In this document: piece by piece, positions 18,233-26,860 of the stretch
Numbering within the stretch: the stretch's first letter is position 1
Layout of the letters: each line of letters opens with the position of its first letter
Source of the DNA: CAIXZV01 sp963697365
Lineage (GTDB): Bacteria; Chloroflexota; Limnocylindria; Limnocylindrales; CSP1-4
Reading direction: 5' to 3'
DNA: 64,000 nt
Assembly (NCBI GenBank): GCA_963697365.1
Contig: CAVONT010000007.1
Span: 54,587 to 118,586, forward strand
Program-made: the position numbers and the translations under genes
Notes under the pieces: model-generated
Told to the model about the DNA's origin: nothing
Seen by the model: the letters and a program-made list of their open reading frames with translations, nothing else
Databases searched by the model: none

Positions 18233-18607
18233 TCAGCGGTCCGGGTAGCGGGCCCAGAACTCGCGGTCGGTCATCGTCAGGTACCAGATGCCCTCGATGA
18301 ACCCGATCACTGCCGGAATGAAGGTCCAGAAGAACACCAGGTAGACGACACCCTGGCCGATCCTGCCCAGGTAGAACTTGTGGATGCCGAAGGCGCCCAG
18401 GAAGATCGCGAGCAGGGACGCGACGATCCGCGAGTGGCCAAGCTGTGCGTCGATGCTGTTCGCCATGCCGGGCTGGCGGACGCCGCACTTGGGGCAGATC
18501 TCGGCGCGGGCGTCGATGACCTGGCCGCAGGCGAAGCAGAACTTGGTCGGGGCGCCGCCCGGGGGGATGGGAGGCGGCGGGGTGTACGGCGGCTCGCCGG
18601 GTTGCAT
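18233..18607 (-). CDS. Zinc-ribbon and TM2 domain membrane protein
   Basis: A 124-residue protein. A proline-rich start (PPYTPPPPIPPGG) is followed by a zinc ribbon, CFACG...CPKCG (residues about 24-42), and then a TM2 domain with two membrane helices: SLLAIFLGAFGIHKFYLG and YLVFFWTFIPAVIGFIEGIW with the typical DRF-like turn region. TM2 proteins are widespread and poorly understood. The ribbon should lie in the cytoplasm. It is a single gene between ppk1 and a small membrane protein. Confidence 0.85.
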   Translation of the reverse strand: MQPGEPPYTPPPPIPPGGAPTKFCFACGQVIDARAEICPKCGVRQPGMANSIDAQLGHSRIVASLLAIFLGAFGIHKFYLGRIGQGVVYLVFFWTFIPAVIGFIEGIWYLTMTDREFWARYPDR

Positions 18608-18721
18608 CAGGCTGGTTCCTCGTCGTGCGGGCGGGCTCGGGCCCGTCCTAATCGGATTGTGTGCGTCTGGTGGTGGCGCGGACCCGTGCGCCGCACCATC
18701 GCGGGCCTAGTGTCGCAATCG

Positions 18722-19081
18722 TCACCCCTCCGGGACGTACCGCCGCTCGCCGGTGGCCGGATCGGACCACACCCGCATGCGGACGCGGGTGGTCGGGTCC
18801 ACGAACACCTCCCCGGTGGGCCGGAAGCGCGCATCGGGATGCCCCGTCTCGCCGCCGCCCGGTCCGGCTGGGTCGCCCGTGCGCTCGGCATGGAGCGAGC
18901 GATAGCGGACCCGTTCCAGGAAGACGGCAGCCACCAGCAGCACGCCCGGCACGAATAGGAACAGTGCGGTGAACAGGTCGGCGGCCGGACCCGCGATCCC
19001 CAGGAACGCGATGGCCAGCAGGATCAGGACAACGCCGGTGCCACCGATGAGCCCCCGGACGACGGTCACGCCCACGTGCAC
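18722..19081 (-). CDS. Small membrane protein of unknown function
   Basis: A 119-residue protein with two hydrophobic helices near the N-terminus (residues about 12-32, GVVLILLAIAFLGIAG, and 36-56, ALFLFVPGVLLVAAVFL) and a hydrophilic C-terminal tail of 60 residues. The tail ends in a short beta-rich module, VRMRVWSDPATGERRYVPEG. No family is recognised. It follows the YbjQ gene by 10 bases on the same strand, so both probably share a transcript with the DUF971 gene upstream. Confidence 0.6.
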   Translation of the reverse strand: MHVGVTVVRGLIGGTGVVLILLAIAFLGIAGPAADLFTALFLFVPGVLLVAAVFLERVRYRSLHAERTGDPAGPGGGETGHPDARFRPTGEVFVDPTTRVRMRVWSDPATGERRYVPEG

Positions 19082-19091
19082 CCAGCCCGGG

Positions 19092-19436
19092 CTACTCGGC
19101 GGACTGCGGCGCCACCATGTCCGGCACCAGCACCACGGCGGTGCCGTAGGCGACGATCTCGGACATCGTGCCCGCCAGCTCGGACGAGTCGAAGCGCATG
19201 GAGATCACCGCATTCGCGCCCACCAGCGTGGCGTTCTGCACCATGCGGTCGATTGCCTGGCGCCGGGTGTCCTCGAGCAGCGCGGTGTACTCGTGGATCT
19301 CTCCGCCCCAGATGGAGCGCAGGCTGGCGACGATATTGCCCCCGAGACCGCGGCTGCGGACGACGAGGCCGAACACCTGGCCCTTGGTCTCTGTGACCCG
19401 GTAGCCCGCAACATACGGGGTGGTGCTGATGATCAT
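19092..19436 (-). CDS. YbjQ family (UPF0145) protein
   Basis: A 114-residue cytoplasmic protein of the YbjQ/UPF0145 family, which forms a pentameric alpha/beta ring of unknown role, sometimes called a heavy-metal-binding domain. Signatures visible are TTPYVAGYRVTETKGQVFG at the start, the R-rich turn ASLRSIWGGEIHEYTALLE, the helix ARRQA-like DTRRQAIDRM and the strand ATLVGANAVISMRFDSS. ATG 19436 overlaps the stop of the DUF971 gene as ATGA. Confidence 0.87.
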   Translation of the reverse strand: MIISTTPYVAGYRVTETKGQVFGLVVRSRGLGGNIVASLRSIWGGEIHEYTALLEDTRRQAIDRMVQNATLVGANAVISMRFDSSELAGTMSEIVAYGTAVVLVPDMVAPQSAE

Positions 19437-19831
19437 TGATCGCCTCCGTGCCAGTGGCGGTTCCCGCCGTCTGGCGTGTCGTGCTGGCGGTGCTGCTCTC
19501 GGGCGCGGGCGCAAGAATTGCAGGGGCACATCTCGCGCAGCAGCATGAACGTGTGGAACCCGCTGTTGTGGCCGTCGCCCCAGGTGAGCTGGATCGCGTA
19601 GGTGCCCACGAGAGCGGCATCGACGACCTGCGTCTGGGCGGGGGTCAGCGTGGGATTGGAGTCCAGCCAGCCGGGCATGCCCGCCTCGCCGCGGCAGTAG
19701 GCGCATGGGCAGAGCCAGCGCAGCGTGACGCTGTCGTAGGTTGTCTCGTGACCATCAGCCCAGCCGAGGCGGAGGGTTCCGGCGGCGCGGTTGATGTCGA
19801 TGGCGGTGGGGTTGACCCGGATGTCCTGCAC
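19433..19831 (-). CDS. DUF971 domain protein
   Basis: A 132-residue protein whose core, LRLGWADGHETTYDSVTLRWLCPC, matches DUF971, the domain also found at the N-terminus of gamma-butyrobetaine hydroxylase. It has two cysteine clusters, CPCAYC and CPCNSC, and the second half repeats the pattern IQLTWGDGHNSGFHTFMLLREMCPC. In the family the cysteines are a likely zinc or iron-sulfur site. The start is taken at GTG 19831 (VQDIRVNPTAI), because sequence further upstream is low-complexity and contains a dyad repeat element. It heads a transcript with the YbjQ gene. Confidence 0.8.
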   Translation of the reverse strand: MQDIRVNPTAIDINRAAGTLRLGWADGHETTYDSVTLRWLCPCAYCRGEAGMPGWLDSNPTLTPAQTQVVDAALVGTYAIQLTWGDGHNSGFHTFMLLREMCPCNSCARAREQHRQHDTPDGGNRHWHGGDQ

Positions 19832-19905
19832 GGATCGATCGTACCCCTCGGTCGAGCGCGTGGCCGGATGCACGCGCTTCCTCGACTCCTTGCCTGGCCG
19901 CGGCT

Positions 19906-20055
19906 GCCCACTGGGTGGGCCAACCGTCGGGTGAGGTGCGTATCCCGCCCAGCCAGTGGGCCGGATCCAGGGGTCCACGGGCCCCGGAGGCGCGGCACGG
20001 CCCAGTGTGTGGGCCGAACTGACAGGGCACGCGCTGGTTGGCCCACCAGGTGGGC
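19906..20055. repeat. Four 15-base dyads GCCCA-N5-TGGGC in mirror-symmetric layout (element E1)
   Basis: Copies are at 19906-19920, 19947-19961, 20000-20014 and 20041-20055, with start-to-start spacing 41, 53 and 41. The whole set is exactly symmetric about 19980.5. All four keep the arms GCCCA and TGGGC while the five central bases vary (CTGGG, GCCAG, GTGTG, CCAGG). It fills the 364-base gap between the divergent DUF971 (start 19831) and ABC transporter (start 20196) genes. Spacings near whole helical turns suggest a protein binding one DNA face; a folded RNA is the alternative. Confidence 0.85.
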
Positions 20056-20180
20056 ACCGCCCCTCCGGCCGGCCACGCGACGGTCGGCATCATGCGCCGA
20101 CGTCGCCACCCGGCGCATCTGAACCGGGGTACGGGGCCGGGCCGGACCATCCGTCCGGGGCCGTCCGCGGGCCGGGCGGC

Positions 20181-20186
20181 TATGCT
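20181..20186 (+). promoter_or_regulatory. TATGCT -10 box, nearly leaderless ABC gene
   Basis: TATGCT ends 9 bases before ATG 20196, which leaves almost no 5' leader. There is no ribosome binding site before this ATG. The same layout recurs ahead of several other genes in the window. Confidence 0.45.
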
Positions 20187-20195
20187 CGGCGGCGC

Positions 20196-21203
20196 ATGAG
20201 CCTCGTCGTCGACCACCTGCACAAGCGGTTCGGGAGCGTGCGCGCCCTCGACGACCTCGCGTTCGAGGTGCCGACGGGCCAGGTCTTCGGCTTCCTGGGT
20301 GCCAACGGGGCCGGCAAGACCACGACGATGCGCATCGCCCTGGGCGTCCTGGAGCCGGACGCCGGCCGGATCACCTGGCAGGGGACGGAGAGCCACCTCC
20401 TGCCGCGCGCCACGTGGGGCTACCTGCCCGAGGAGCGCGGCCTCTACCCGCGGATGCGCGTCCTCGACCAGCTCGTCTTCTTCGCGGGGCTGCACGGTGT
20501 GCCTGCGGAGCGTGCCAAACGCGAGGCACTCGCCTGGCTGCGGCGGTTCCGCGCCGAGGACCTCGCCTCCCGCAAGGCCGAGCAGCTCTCGAAGGGCAAC
20601 CAGCAGAAGATCCAGTTCATCGCCGCGGTCCTCCACGACCCGCAGGTGCTGCTCATGGACGAGCCGTTCACGGGGCTCGACCCGGTCAACGTGATGCTCC
20701 TGCGCGAGGCGTTCCTGGAGTTGCGGGACCGCGGGCGCACCGTCGTCTTCTCGACCCACCAGATGGAGGTGGCCGAGGCGCTCTGCGAGTCCGTCGCGAT
20801 CGTGGACCGGGGGCGGATGGTGGTGGGCGGACCACTGCGCGAGGTCCGCCGGTCCACGGGACGGCGGATGGTGCGACTCTCGGTGGCCGATGATCCCCGG
20901 CTCCCGTGGCTGGCCGGCGTGCCCGGGGCGCGGGTGATCCAGGCGGGCATGGACCGCTCGATGGTGGAGCTCGATGTGGGCCTGGAGCCTGACGTGGTGC
21001 TCGCCGCAGCGGTGGCGGCCGGCGCGCGCGTGATCCACTTCGAGGTGGCCGATCCGACGCTCGAGCAGGTCTTCATCGACCACGTCGGCCGGCCGGTCGA
21101 GGAGATCCAGCACCTGGCACCCGATGCCGGCGCCGAACCCGCTGCCGAGCCCGGGGCTGGCGCCGAGCCCGATGCCGCGGCCGATCCGGAGCCCGCCCGA
21201 TGA
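20196..21203 (+). CDS. ABC transporter ATP-binding protein (NatA-like, DUF4162 tail)
   Basis: ATPase of an ABC-2 type exporter, 335 residues. Walker A is GANGAGKTT, the Q-loop region follows in WGYLPEERGLYP, the signature is LSKGNQQKIQ, Walker B is VLLMDEP and the switch is STHQMEVAE. The roughly 100-residue C-terminal extension after GRMVVGGPL is the DUF4162 kind seen in NatA-like sodium exporter ATPases. The stop overlaps the ATG of the permease gene (ATGA at 21200-21203). Substrate is unknown; sodium or a small molecule is possible. Confidence 0.88.
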   Translation: MSLVVDHLHKRFGSVRALDDLAFEVPTGQVFGFLGANGAGKTTTMRIALGVLEPDAGRITWQGTESHLLPRATWGYLPEERGLYPRMRVLDQLVFFAGLHGVPAERAKREALAWLRRFRAEDLASRKAEQLSKGNQQKIQFIAAVLHDPQVLLMDEPFTGLDPVNVMLLREAFLELRDRGRTVVFSTHQMEVAEALCESVAIVDRGRMVVGGPLREVRRSTGRRMVRLSVADDPRLPWLAGVPGARVIQAGMDRSMVELDVGLEPDVVLAAAVAAGARVIHFEVADPTLEQVFIDHVGRPVEEIQHLAPDAGAEPAAEPGAGAEPDAAADPEPAR

Positions 21204-22501
21204 GCCGGATGACCAGCACACGGCTGGTGGCGAAGCGCGAGTTCGGGGAGCGGACCGGTTCGCGTGCGTTCATCCTCTCGACCCTGCTGCTCGCCGGCAT
21301 GGCGATGCTGGTCGCGCTGATCCCGGTCGGCATTCGGCTCGTGGACCGCGCGACGGTCACGCGGGTCGTGGTTGCCTCGGCGGAGGCGGGCCTCGCCGAT
21401 CAGGCGGCAGGCACGATGGACGCGTTCCTCAACGGCCAGGCCGGAGCCGATCCCGCGAGCAAGGTGTTCCTGTTCGACGTCGCCCCGGACGAGGCCGCTG
21501 CCGTCGCCCTCGTCGCCGACGGGCGTGCGTCGGGTGCCGCGATCGTCGAGCGGGGCGGCGACGACGGCATCGCGATGCGCGTGGTCACGATCGGTGGCCT
21601 CGCGCAGGACCGCCAGCAGCTGCTCCAGGTGGGCGCGTTCGCCGTGGGCATCCTCGACTGGACGGCCTCGCAGCCCGCAGCGACCCGCCCCTTCGTCATC
21701 CCCACGTTCACCGTGGAGGATGCGGCACAGGCCGGAGGCTCAGGGTCCGGCGAGGCGCAGGTCGACCCCGCCGAGTACGGCAGCCGCCGGATCGTCGGCA
21801 TCGTCTTCGTCGTCCTGGAGTTCCTGACCCTGGTCTTCTACGGCATGTGGGTGGCGTCGGGCGTCGTGGCCGAGAAGGCGAACCGGGTCATGGAACTCCT
21901 CATCTCGGCGGCGACTGCCCCGCAGCTCGTCACTGGCAAGATCGCGGGGATCGGCCTCGCGGGCCTCACGCAGGTGATCCTGGTGCTGGTACCGGCGCTC
22001 GTGGTCCTCGGGGCGTCGGGCGGAATCAGCGATGCGCTGCTGGGACCGGGGGCCGGCGCCGGTGCATCGCTCGCCGCGTTGTCGCCTGGCCTGGTCCTCG
22101 GGTTCCTCGCGTTTTTCGTGCTGGGGTTCGCGCTGTATGCGGCCCTGTACGCGGGGGCGGGATCGCTGCTGAGCCGGCCCGAGGATCTGCAGACCGTGGC
22201 GCTGCCGTTGTCCATTCCGGCGATCATGGGCTACCTGCCGGCGGTGCTCGCGCTGTCGGGCGGGCAGGGGACGTTCATCCAGATCGCGTCGTACGTGCCG
22301 TTCTGGAGCCCGTTCGTGATGCTGGCGCGGATGTCCGTCGGCACGGCGACGCCGGGCGAGGTCCTGCTCTCGCTCACGATCCTCGGTATCACGGTGCCGA
22401 TCGCCATCCTGCTCGCGATCCGCGTGTACCGGGCCGGCGTGCTCGTGTACGGGCAGCCGCCGTCGCTGCGGACGTACGCGAGGGCGATCCGGGGCCGGTA
22501 G
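21200..22501 (+). CDS. ABC-2 type transporter permease (NatB-like)
   Basis: Membrane partner of the preceding ATPase, 433 residues. One helix near the N-terminus (AFILSTLLLAGMAMLVALIP), a large extracytoplasmic domain of about 160 residues, then five to six helices in the C-terminal half (for example GIVFVVLEFLTLVFYGMWVASG and TILGITVPIAILLAIRV). VAEKANRVMELLISAATAPQLVTGK is the coupling segment typical of NatB/ABC-2 permeases. The two genes are translationally coupled. The cargo cannot be deduced. Confidence 0.85.
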   Translation: MSRMTSTRLVAKREFGERTGSRAFILSTLLLAGMAMLVALIPVGIRLVDRATVTRVVVASAEAGLADQAAGTMDAFLNGQAGADPASKVFLFDVAPDEAAAVALVADGRASGAAIVERGGDDGIAMRVVTIGGLAQDRQQLLQVGAFAVGILDWTASQPAATRPFVIPTFTVEDAAQAGGSGSGEAQVDPAEYGSRRIVGIVFVVLEFLTLVFYGMWVASGVVAEKANRVMELLISAATAPQLVTGKIAGIGLAGLTQVILVLVPALVVLGASGGISDALLGPGAGAGASLAALSPGLVLGFLAFFVLGFALYAALYAGAGSLLSRPEDLQTVALPLSIPAIMGYLPAVLALSGGQGTFIQIASYVPFWSPFVMLARMSVGTATPGEVLLSLTILGITVPIAILLAIRVYRAGVLVYGQPPSLRTYARAIRGR

Positions 22502-22510
22502 GCGCGCGGG

Positions 22511-23288
22511 TCAGGGTTCGCCAGGGGACTCCTCGGCGAAGGGGAGGCGGCGGAAGAGCGCCATCACGGGGGCGGTGCCGGTATCGACAATCGGTTCGGA
22601 CTCAGGGCCGGTCTCGCTGGCAGCGGAGGCCTCGCCGACAGCGTCCGTGATGCCACTTGGCGAAGCTGGGATCGCGCGCCACAACCTGCTGCGGACGCCC
22701 GGCAGGTACGGACTGTCCCGCCGTCGCGCGAGGATGCCTGCGATGCCCTGTTCGGACACCGCCGCGTGGAGTGCACGGCCCTCGCCGGGAATCGCGGGAA
22801 CAGCGACCACCTCGTCGCCCGGGCGGAGCACACGCCGCAGGGCGGCCCGCCGCTTCTCGAGGGGCTCACGCAGAAGCCAGCGCCCATCGAGGTGGAGGAG
22901 ATCGAACACGAGGCAGGCAACCGGACGGCCCGGGTGGCCGGCGAGGCGCTCGCGGAGGGCGTCGTCATCGGCACGGCCGTGGGCGTCGACAACGACCAGC
23001 TCGGCGTCCAGCACCGCCGACCGGGCGGCAACGCGCACGGCCAGCCCCCTGAGCTCCGGGATGCGCGCGGTGACGTCGAGGCCGTTGGGATCGATCACGC
23101 GCACCTCGCCCGCGCCCGCCAGCTCGCCCGGCTCCACGTACACGAGGACCCGGTGCCCGCCCCACGTCGGCTCGAACAGGAAGTCGGGGGAATCGAACGC
23201 CTCCGCGGCCGGCGACCGGCCACATCGGCGCCACGTCCCCCGGGCGGGGGAGGGCCGTCTCGAGCGAGAGGTCGAGCTGGTCGGGCAT
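22511..23288 (-). CDS. ATP-dependent DNA ligase-like protein without catalytic lysines, one frameshift
   Basis: The layout follows the adenylation domain of LigD-type ATP-dependent ligases: motif I region FLFEPTWGGHRVLVYV, motif III region VLDAELVVVDAHGRAD, the LVFDLLHLDGRWLLREPLEKRRAALR helix, and the motif IV/V region QGIAGILARRRDSPYLPGVRSRLWRAI. But the nucleophile lysine of motif I (normally EPKWDG) is threonine, the following Asp is glycine, and the motif IV and V lysines are also replaced. It is therefore probably unable to join DNA. The N-terminus MPDQLDLSLETALPRPGD (start 23288) is one frame away and joins the main frame near 23220. What it does is unknown; a structural or nucleotide-binding role is possible. 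Confidence 0.65.
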
Positions 23289-23383
23289 CGCGGGCCGATG
23301 GTAGCCCGTCGTGCGGACCAGGGCAGGTCCACCGGAGAGCCGGGGATAGACTGGCTCCACTACCCCGACACCCGGAGGACCCC

Positions 23384-25510
23384 GTGCCCCGACCCGCACG
23401 CCCCGACGACCTGTACCGCCTCGCCGTCCCCTTCGATCCCCGCCTCTCGCCGGACGGCAGCCAGGTCGCCTTCACCGTCAAGCGCGCCGCCGTGGGCAAG
23501 GACGCCTACCGCCACAGCATCTGGCTCGTGCCCGTGGACGGTTCTACCCCCGCCCGCCAGGTCACGCTGGGCGCCCGGACGGACCGCCATGCCCGCTTCT
23601 CGCCCGACGGCCGCACCCTCGCGTTCCTCTCGGATCGCCGGCTGTTCGTGGAGGAGGAGCCGGACCGCCCTGCGGACATGAAGGACCGCGACGACTGTGT
23701 CCAGGTCCACCTGCTGCCGCTGGATGGCGGCGAGGCGCGCCGCCTGACCGACCTCCCGAAGGGCGTCTCCGAGTTCGCCTGGTCGCCCGATGGCACCCAG
23801 CTCGCCGTCCTGACCTCGTCGCTCGGTGCGACGATCAAGGAGGACCGCCGCAGGCGCGGCCGGCCGGAGCCGCCCAAGCCCGGCGAGACGCCGCTGTCCG
23901 ACTACCGGTTCATCGACAAGCTCGGCTACCAGCACAACGGCGCGGGCTTCATCGACGACCAGGAGACGCACCTCTGGCTCGTGGACGTGGCGACGGGCGA
24001 GGCCCGCCAGCTGGTTGCAGGACCGTCGGCCGAGGCATCGCCCGCCTGGTCGCCGGACGGCACGCGGATCGTGTTCACGGCCAACCGCCGCCGCGACCCC
24101 GACATCGACTGGCGCTCGTCGGTGTTCGTGGTGGACGTGGCCTCGGGCGAGGTCACCACCGTGGCCGGCGGCAACGACGCGGCGTTCTTCGGCCCGACGT
24201 GGACGCGGGATGGCACGGCCGTCCTGGCCTTCGGAGACCGTTTCCCGCGGGCCGGCTTCAGGACGGGCATCTGGCGGTTCGCGGCCGATGGGTCGGACGC
24301 CGGCGCGCGCGGTGGGATGGATCTCATCGCCCTCTCCCCGCTGAAGCCGGACTCCGCGATGAACAGCGACGTGACGCTTGGTGAGGAGGCGCGCCTGGTC
24401 GCGTCTGCCGACGGGACGTCCGTCCTGTTCACGGCCCCCGTGGACGGCTCGTTCGAGCTGTGGCGGGTCCCGCTCGAGGGCGGGGAGCCCGTGCAGCTGA
24501 CGTCGGACCGGCACTACCTCGCGGGCTGGGACGCGGTAGCCGTGGGCGGGGTGGACCGGATGACCGCCATTCGTTCGACGGCGACGACCCTCCCGGAGGT
24601 CGTGACCTTCGTGGCCCACGCCGGGGCCGAGGCTGCGTGGCCGCCCGCCGTGCTGGCCGCCCCAAGTGCGGAGCTCGCCGCCGAGCTGGACCTGGTCGAA
24701 CCGGTCGAGCGCCGCTGGACGAGCGGCGGCTGGGAGATCCAGGGCTGGCTGTACCCGGCAGGTGTCGGCACGCAGCCGATGGTCGTCGAGATCCACGGCG
24801 GCCCGCACACCCTCTACGGCTGGTCGCCGATCCTGGAGTGGCAGATCCTCGCGGGCGCCGGCATGTCCGTGCTGGCCTGCAACCCCCGTGGCTCCGAGGG
24901 ATACGGGGAGGCCTTCAACCGGGCGAACCTCGGCGACTGGGGTGACGGGCCGATGTCCGACGTCCTGGCCGGCGTGGACCAGTCGATCGAGGACGGCCTG
25001 GCCGACCCTGCACGCCTGGGCGTGACCGGCGGCTCGTACGGCGGCTACCTCACGAACTGGATCGTCGGGCGGACGGACCGCTTCGCCGCGGCGCTCACCG
25101 CGCGATCGGTCGTGGACATGCGGATGCTGTTCCTGTCGGGCGACATCTCGGGCGGCGAGTGGGCAAAGATCGAGTTCGGGAAGTGGCCGTGGGAGGACCC
25201 CGGCTACTGGCATTCGATCTCGCCGCTCTCGCTGGCCGAGAACGTGCATACCCCGCTGCTCATCCAGCACGCGGAACGGGACCTGCGCTGCACCGTCGGC
25301 CAGGCCGAGACGCTGTTCACGGTCCTGCGCTCGCTCAAGCGGCCGGTCCGGTTCATGCGGGTCCCCAACGAGAGCCACGAGCTCACGCGGTCCGGGGCCC
25401 CGTTCCGCCGGGCCGAGAACCTGGTCCAGGTGCGCGACTGGTTCACGCACTTCCTGGTCAAGGGCGAGACGAAGCTTCCGCCCCCGCCGAAGAACCGCGC
25501 CGGGCGGTGA
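23384..25510 (+). CDS. S9 family prolyl-oligopeptidase-like serine peptidase
   Basis: A cytoplasmic serine peptidase of the acylaminoacyl-peptidase/DPP branch, 708 residues. The first about 430 residues form a beta-propeller with repeated DPRLSPDG, HARFSPDGRTLAFLS and WSPDGTQ blades. The alpha/beta-hydrolase part carries the nucleophile in GGSYGGYLTNW (serine near 551), the aspartate in HAERDLRC and the histidine in NESHELTRSG. It should cleave short peptides or N-terminally blocked residues. GTG 23384 has CGGAGGA upstream, and TAGACT at 23347-23352 is a likely -10 box. There is no signal peptide. Confidence 0.92.
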   Translation: MPRPARPDDLYRLAVPFDPRLSPDGSQVAFTVKRAAVGKDAYRHSIWLVPVDGSTPARQVTLGARTDRHARFSPDGRTLAFLSDRRLFVEEEPDRPADMKDRDDCVQVHLLPLDGGEARRLTDLPKGVSEFAWSPDGTQLAVLTSSLGATIKEDRRRRGRPEPPKPGETPLSDYRFIDKLGYQHNGAGFIDDQETHLWLVDVATGEARQLVAGPSAEASPAWSPDGTRIVFTANRRRDPDIDWRSSVFVVDVASGEVTTVAGGNDAAFFGPTWTRDGTAVLAFGDRFPRAGFRTGIWRFAADGSDAGARGGMDLIALSPLKPDSAMNSDVTLGEEARLVASADGTSVLFTAPVDGSFELWRVPLEGGEPVQLTSDRHYLAGWDAVAVGGVDRMTAIRSTATTLPEVVTFVAHAGAEAAWPPAVLAAPSAELAAELDLVEPVERRWTSGGWEIQGWLYPAGVGTQPMVVEIHGGPHTLYGWSPILEWQILAGAGMSVLACNPRGSEGYGEAFNRANLGDWGDGPMSDVLAGVDQSIEDGLADPARLGVTGGSYGGYLTNWIVGRTDRFAAALTARSVVDMRMLFLSGDISGGEWAKIEFGKWPWEDPGYWHSISPLSLAENVHTPLLIQHAERDLRCTVGQAETLFTVLRSLKRPVRFMRVPNESHELTRSGAPFRRAENLVQVRDWFTHFLVKGETKLPPPPKNRAGR

Positions 25511-25535
25511 GGCAGGTGGGCGCCAGAGGACGGCC

Positions 25536-26803
25536 ATGACCGCCCGCGATGCGCTCCCGTCCCCGGGCGGGGTGCCGTTCCTGCGCGTGGAGGGTACCCA
25601 CCGTGAGTGCGGCCACCAGGTGGGCGTGGCGATCCCGGAGATCATCCGTGCTGCCGTCGCCTTCGACGCCAGGCTGCCGGTCGGGCGGTCGCGCGAGGAG
25701 CAGCTGGCCCTGGCCGCCCGCTACCGCGACGCGACGCTGGCGGCCACGCCATGGCTGGTCGATGAGATCGACGGCGCCGCGGAAGGGGCCGGCGTCGATC
25801 CGGTCGCGCTCTTCGCCGCGTCCATCGAGGAGATCTGGACCGTCCGGCCATCGCAGGCAACGGCCGGGGAGGTGGTGGACGGCCGCTGCTCGGACCTGGT
25901 CGCCGCGCCGCCCGCCACGGCCGACGGCCACACCTGGGTCGGCCACACGAACGACCTGTCGCCGGCCTCCGAGGCGTCGGTCATGGCAATCGAGTGGCGC
26001 GTGCCGGGCGAGCCGGTGGTGTTCTCGCTGGGCATCGGGCCGTGGATCAGCGTCGGCTGGAACGCGGCCGGGCTCTCCTTGACCGGCAACGAGCTCTCGC
26101 CCAACGACGAGCGGATCGGCGTGCCGCGCCTGCTCATGGTCCGCGAGCAGCTCACCGCGCGCACGCTCGACGAGGCGGTCGCGATGGCGCTGCGGCCGGA
26201 CCGGGCGTCCTCGTACAACACGGTGTTCGCGCACCGCGACGGGGGCGTGGTCAACATCGAGGGGTCGGCAGTGATGCCGAGGTGACGACGCCGTCGGCTG
26301 CGGGCACCCTCGCCCATACGAACCACTACGCCTGCGAGCGGATGCGCCGCTACGAGGGCGATCCGGCCTACGCGCTGCGGTCCGCCGTGCGCCTGGGGCG
26401 GGCGCTGGAGCTGCTGGACGGTCCCCGCGGAGCCGGGCCCGAGCCGGGCACGATCACCTCCGAGCGCATGCTCGCCTTCCTCGCCGACCACGCGACGTCA
26501 CCGTCCATCTGCCGCCACGACGACGGCAGCGAGACGTCGGTGACGGTGTTCTGGTGCCTCGCCGACGTGACCGCGGGCGAGATCCGCTACGGCCTCGGGC
26601 CGCGCTGCCGCGGCAACGAGACCCGCTACCGGTTCGAGCGAGACCGCAGCTCCGGCATAGGGCTTGATCCCGGCCGCCGCGAGGTGGGCATCGATGCCCT
26701 CCAGCCGGCGGATCCGGGCACGGTCGCGGCGAGGAAGTCCAGCACGATCGCGGTCTGGCGCACACGCTCCTCGATGTCGAACGAGCTGTGGCCGGTGTCG
26801 TAG
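25536..26803 (+). CDS. C45 family autoproteolytic acyltransferase/hydrolase, frameshifted
   Basis: A relative of the Penicillium acyl-CoA:6-aminopenicillanate acyltransferase, an Ntn hydrolase that cuts itself before a cysteine. FLRVEGTHRECGHQVG opens the propeptide; DGRCSDLVA near residue 115 holds the likely cleavage site and nucleophile cysteine; GHTNDLSP and GNELSPNDERIGVPRLLMVRE follow as in the family. The first frame stops at 26285, but the next part, DAEVTTPSAAGTLAHTNHYACERM, continues the protein in another frame, so one base is missing near 26271. It continues to about YRFER (26640), after which the frame runs antisense into a remnant of another gene up to 26803. Natural substrate unknown. 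Confidence 0.7.
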
Positions 26804-26860
26804 GTGTAGACGCGCGGCTCGAACTCGCGTTCCCGGAGCCGGTCCACGTAGCGGGCCGCC
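26626..26860 (-). pseudogene. C-terminal fragment of an S9 prolyl-oligopeptidase-type gene
   Basis: Reading leftward from the fabF-like stop, the segment YVDRLREREFEPRVYTYD, then TGHSSFDIEERVRQ and TAIVLDFLAATVP is the last 50 or so residues of an S9 peptidase, including the catalytic histidine in TGHSS. No upstream part of such a gene exists here: the FabF-like coding sequence abuts it. A second frame then reads RIRRLEGIDAHLAAAGIKPYA. It is a remnant of a gene lost by deletion, or an assembly junction. Confidence 0.5.

Noticed and set aside
19906..20055. E1 as a CRISPR array or integron attC site
   Set aside because: Repeats are 15 bases, palindromic and symmetric in order, with no unique spacers of equal length and no cas or integrase gene. 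attC sites have core sites a few bases apart, not 41.
23360..25645. 761-codon minus-strand frame opposite the S9 peptidase gene
   Set aside because: Composition is that of an antisense shadow and no domain is seen; the plus-strand gene has the propeller repeats and the catalytic triad.
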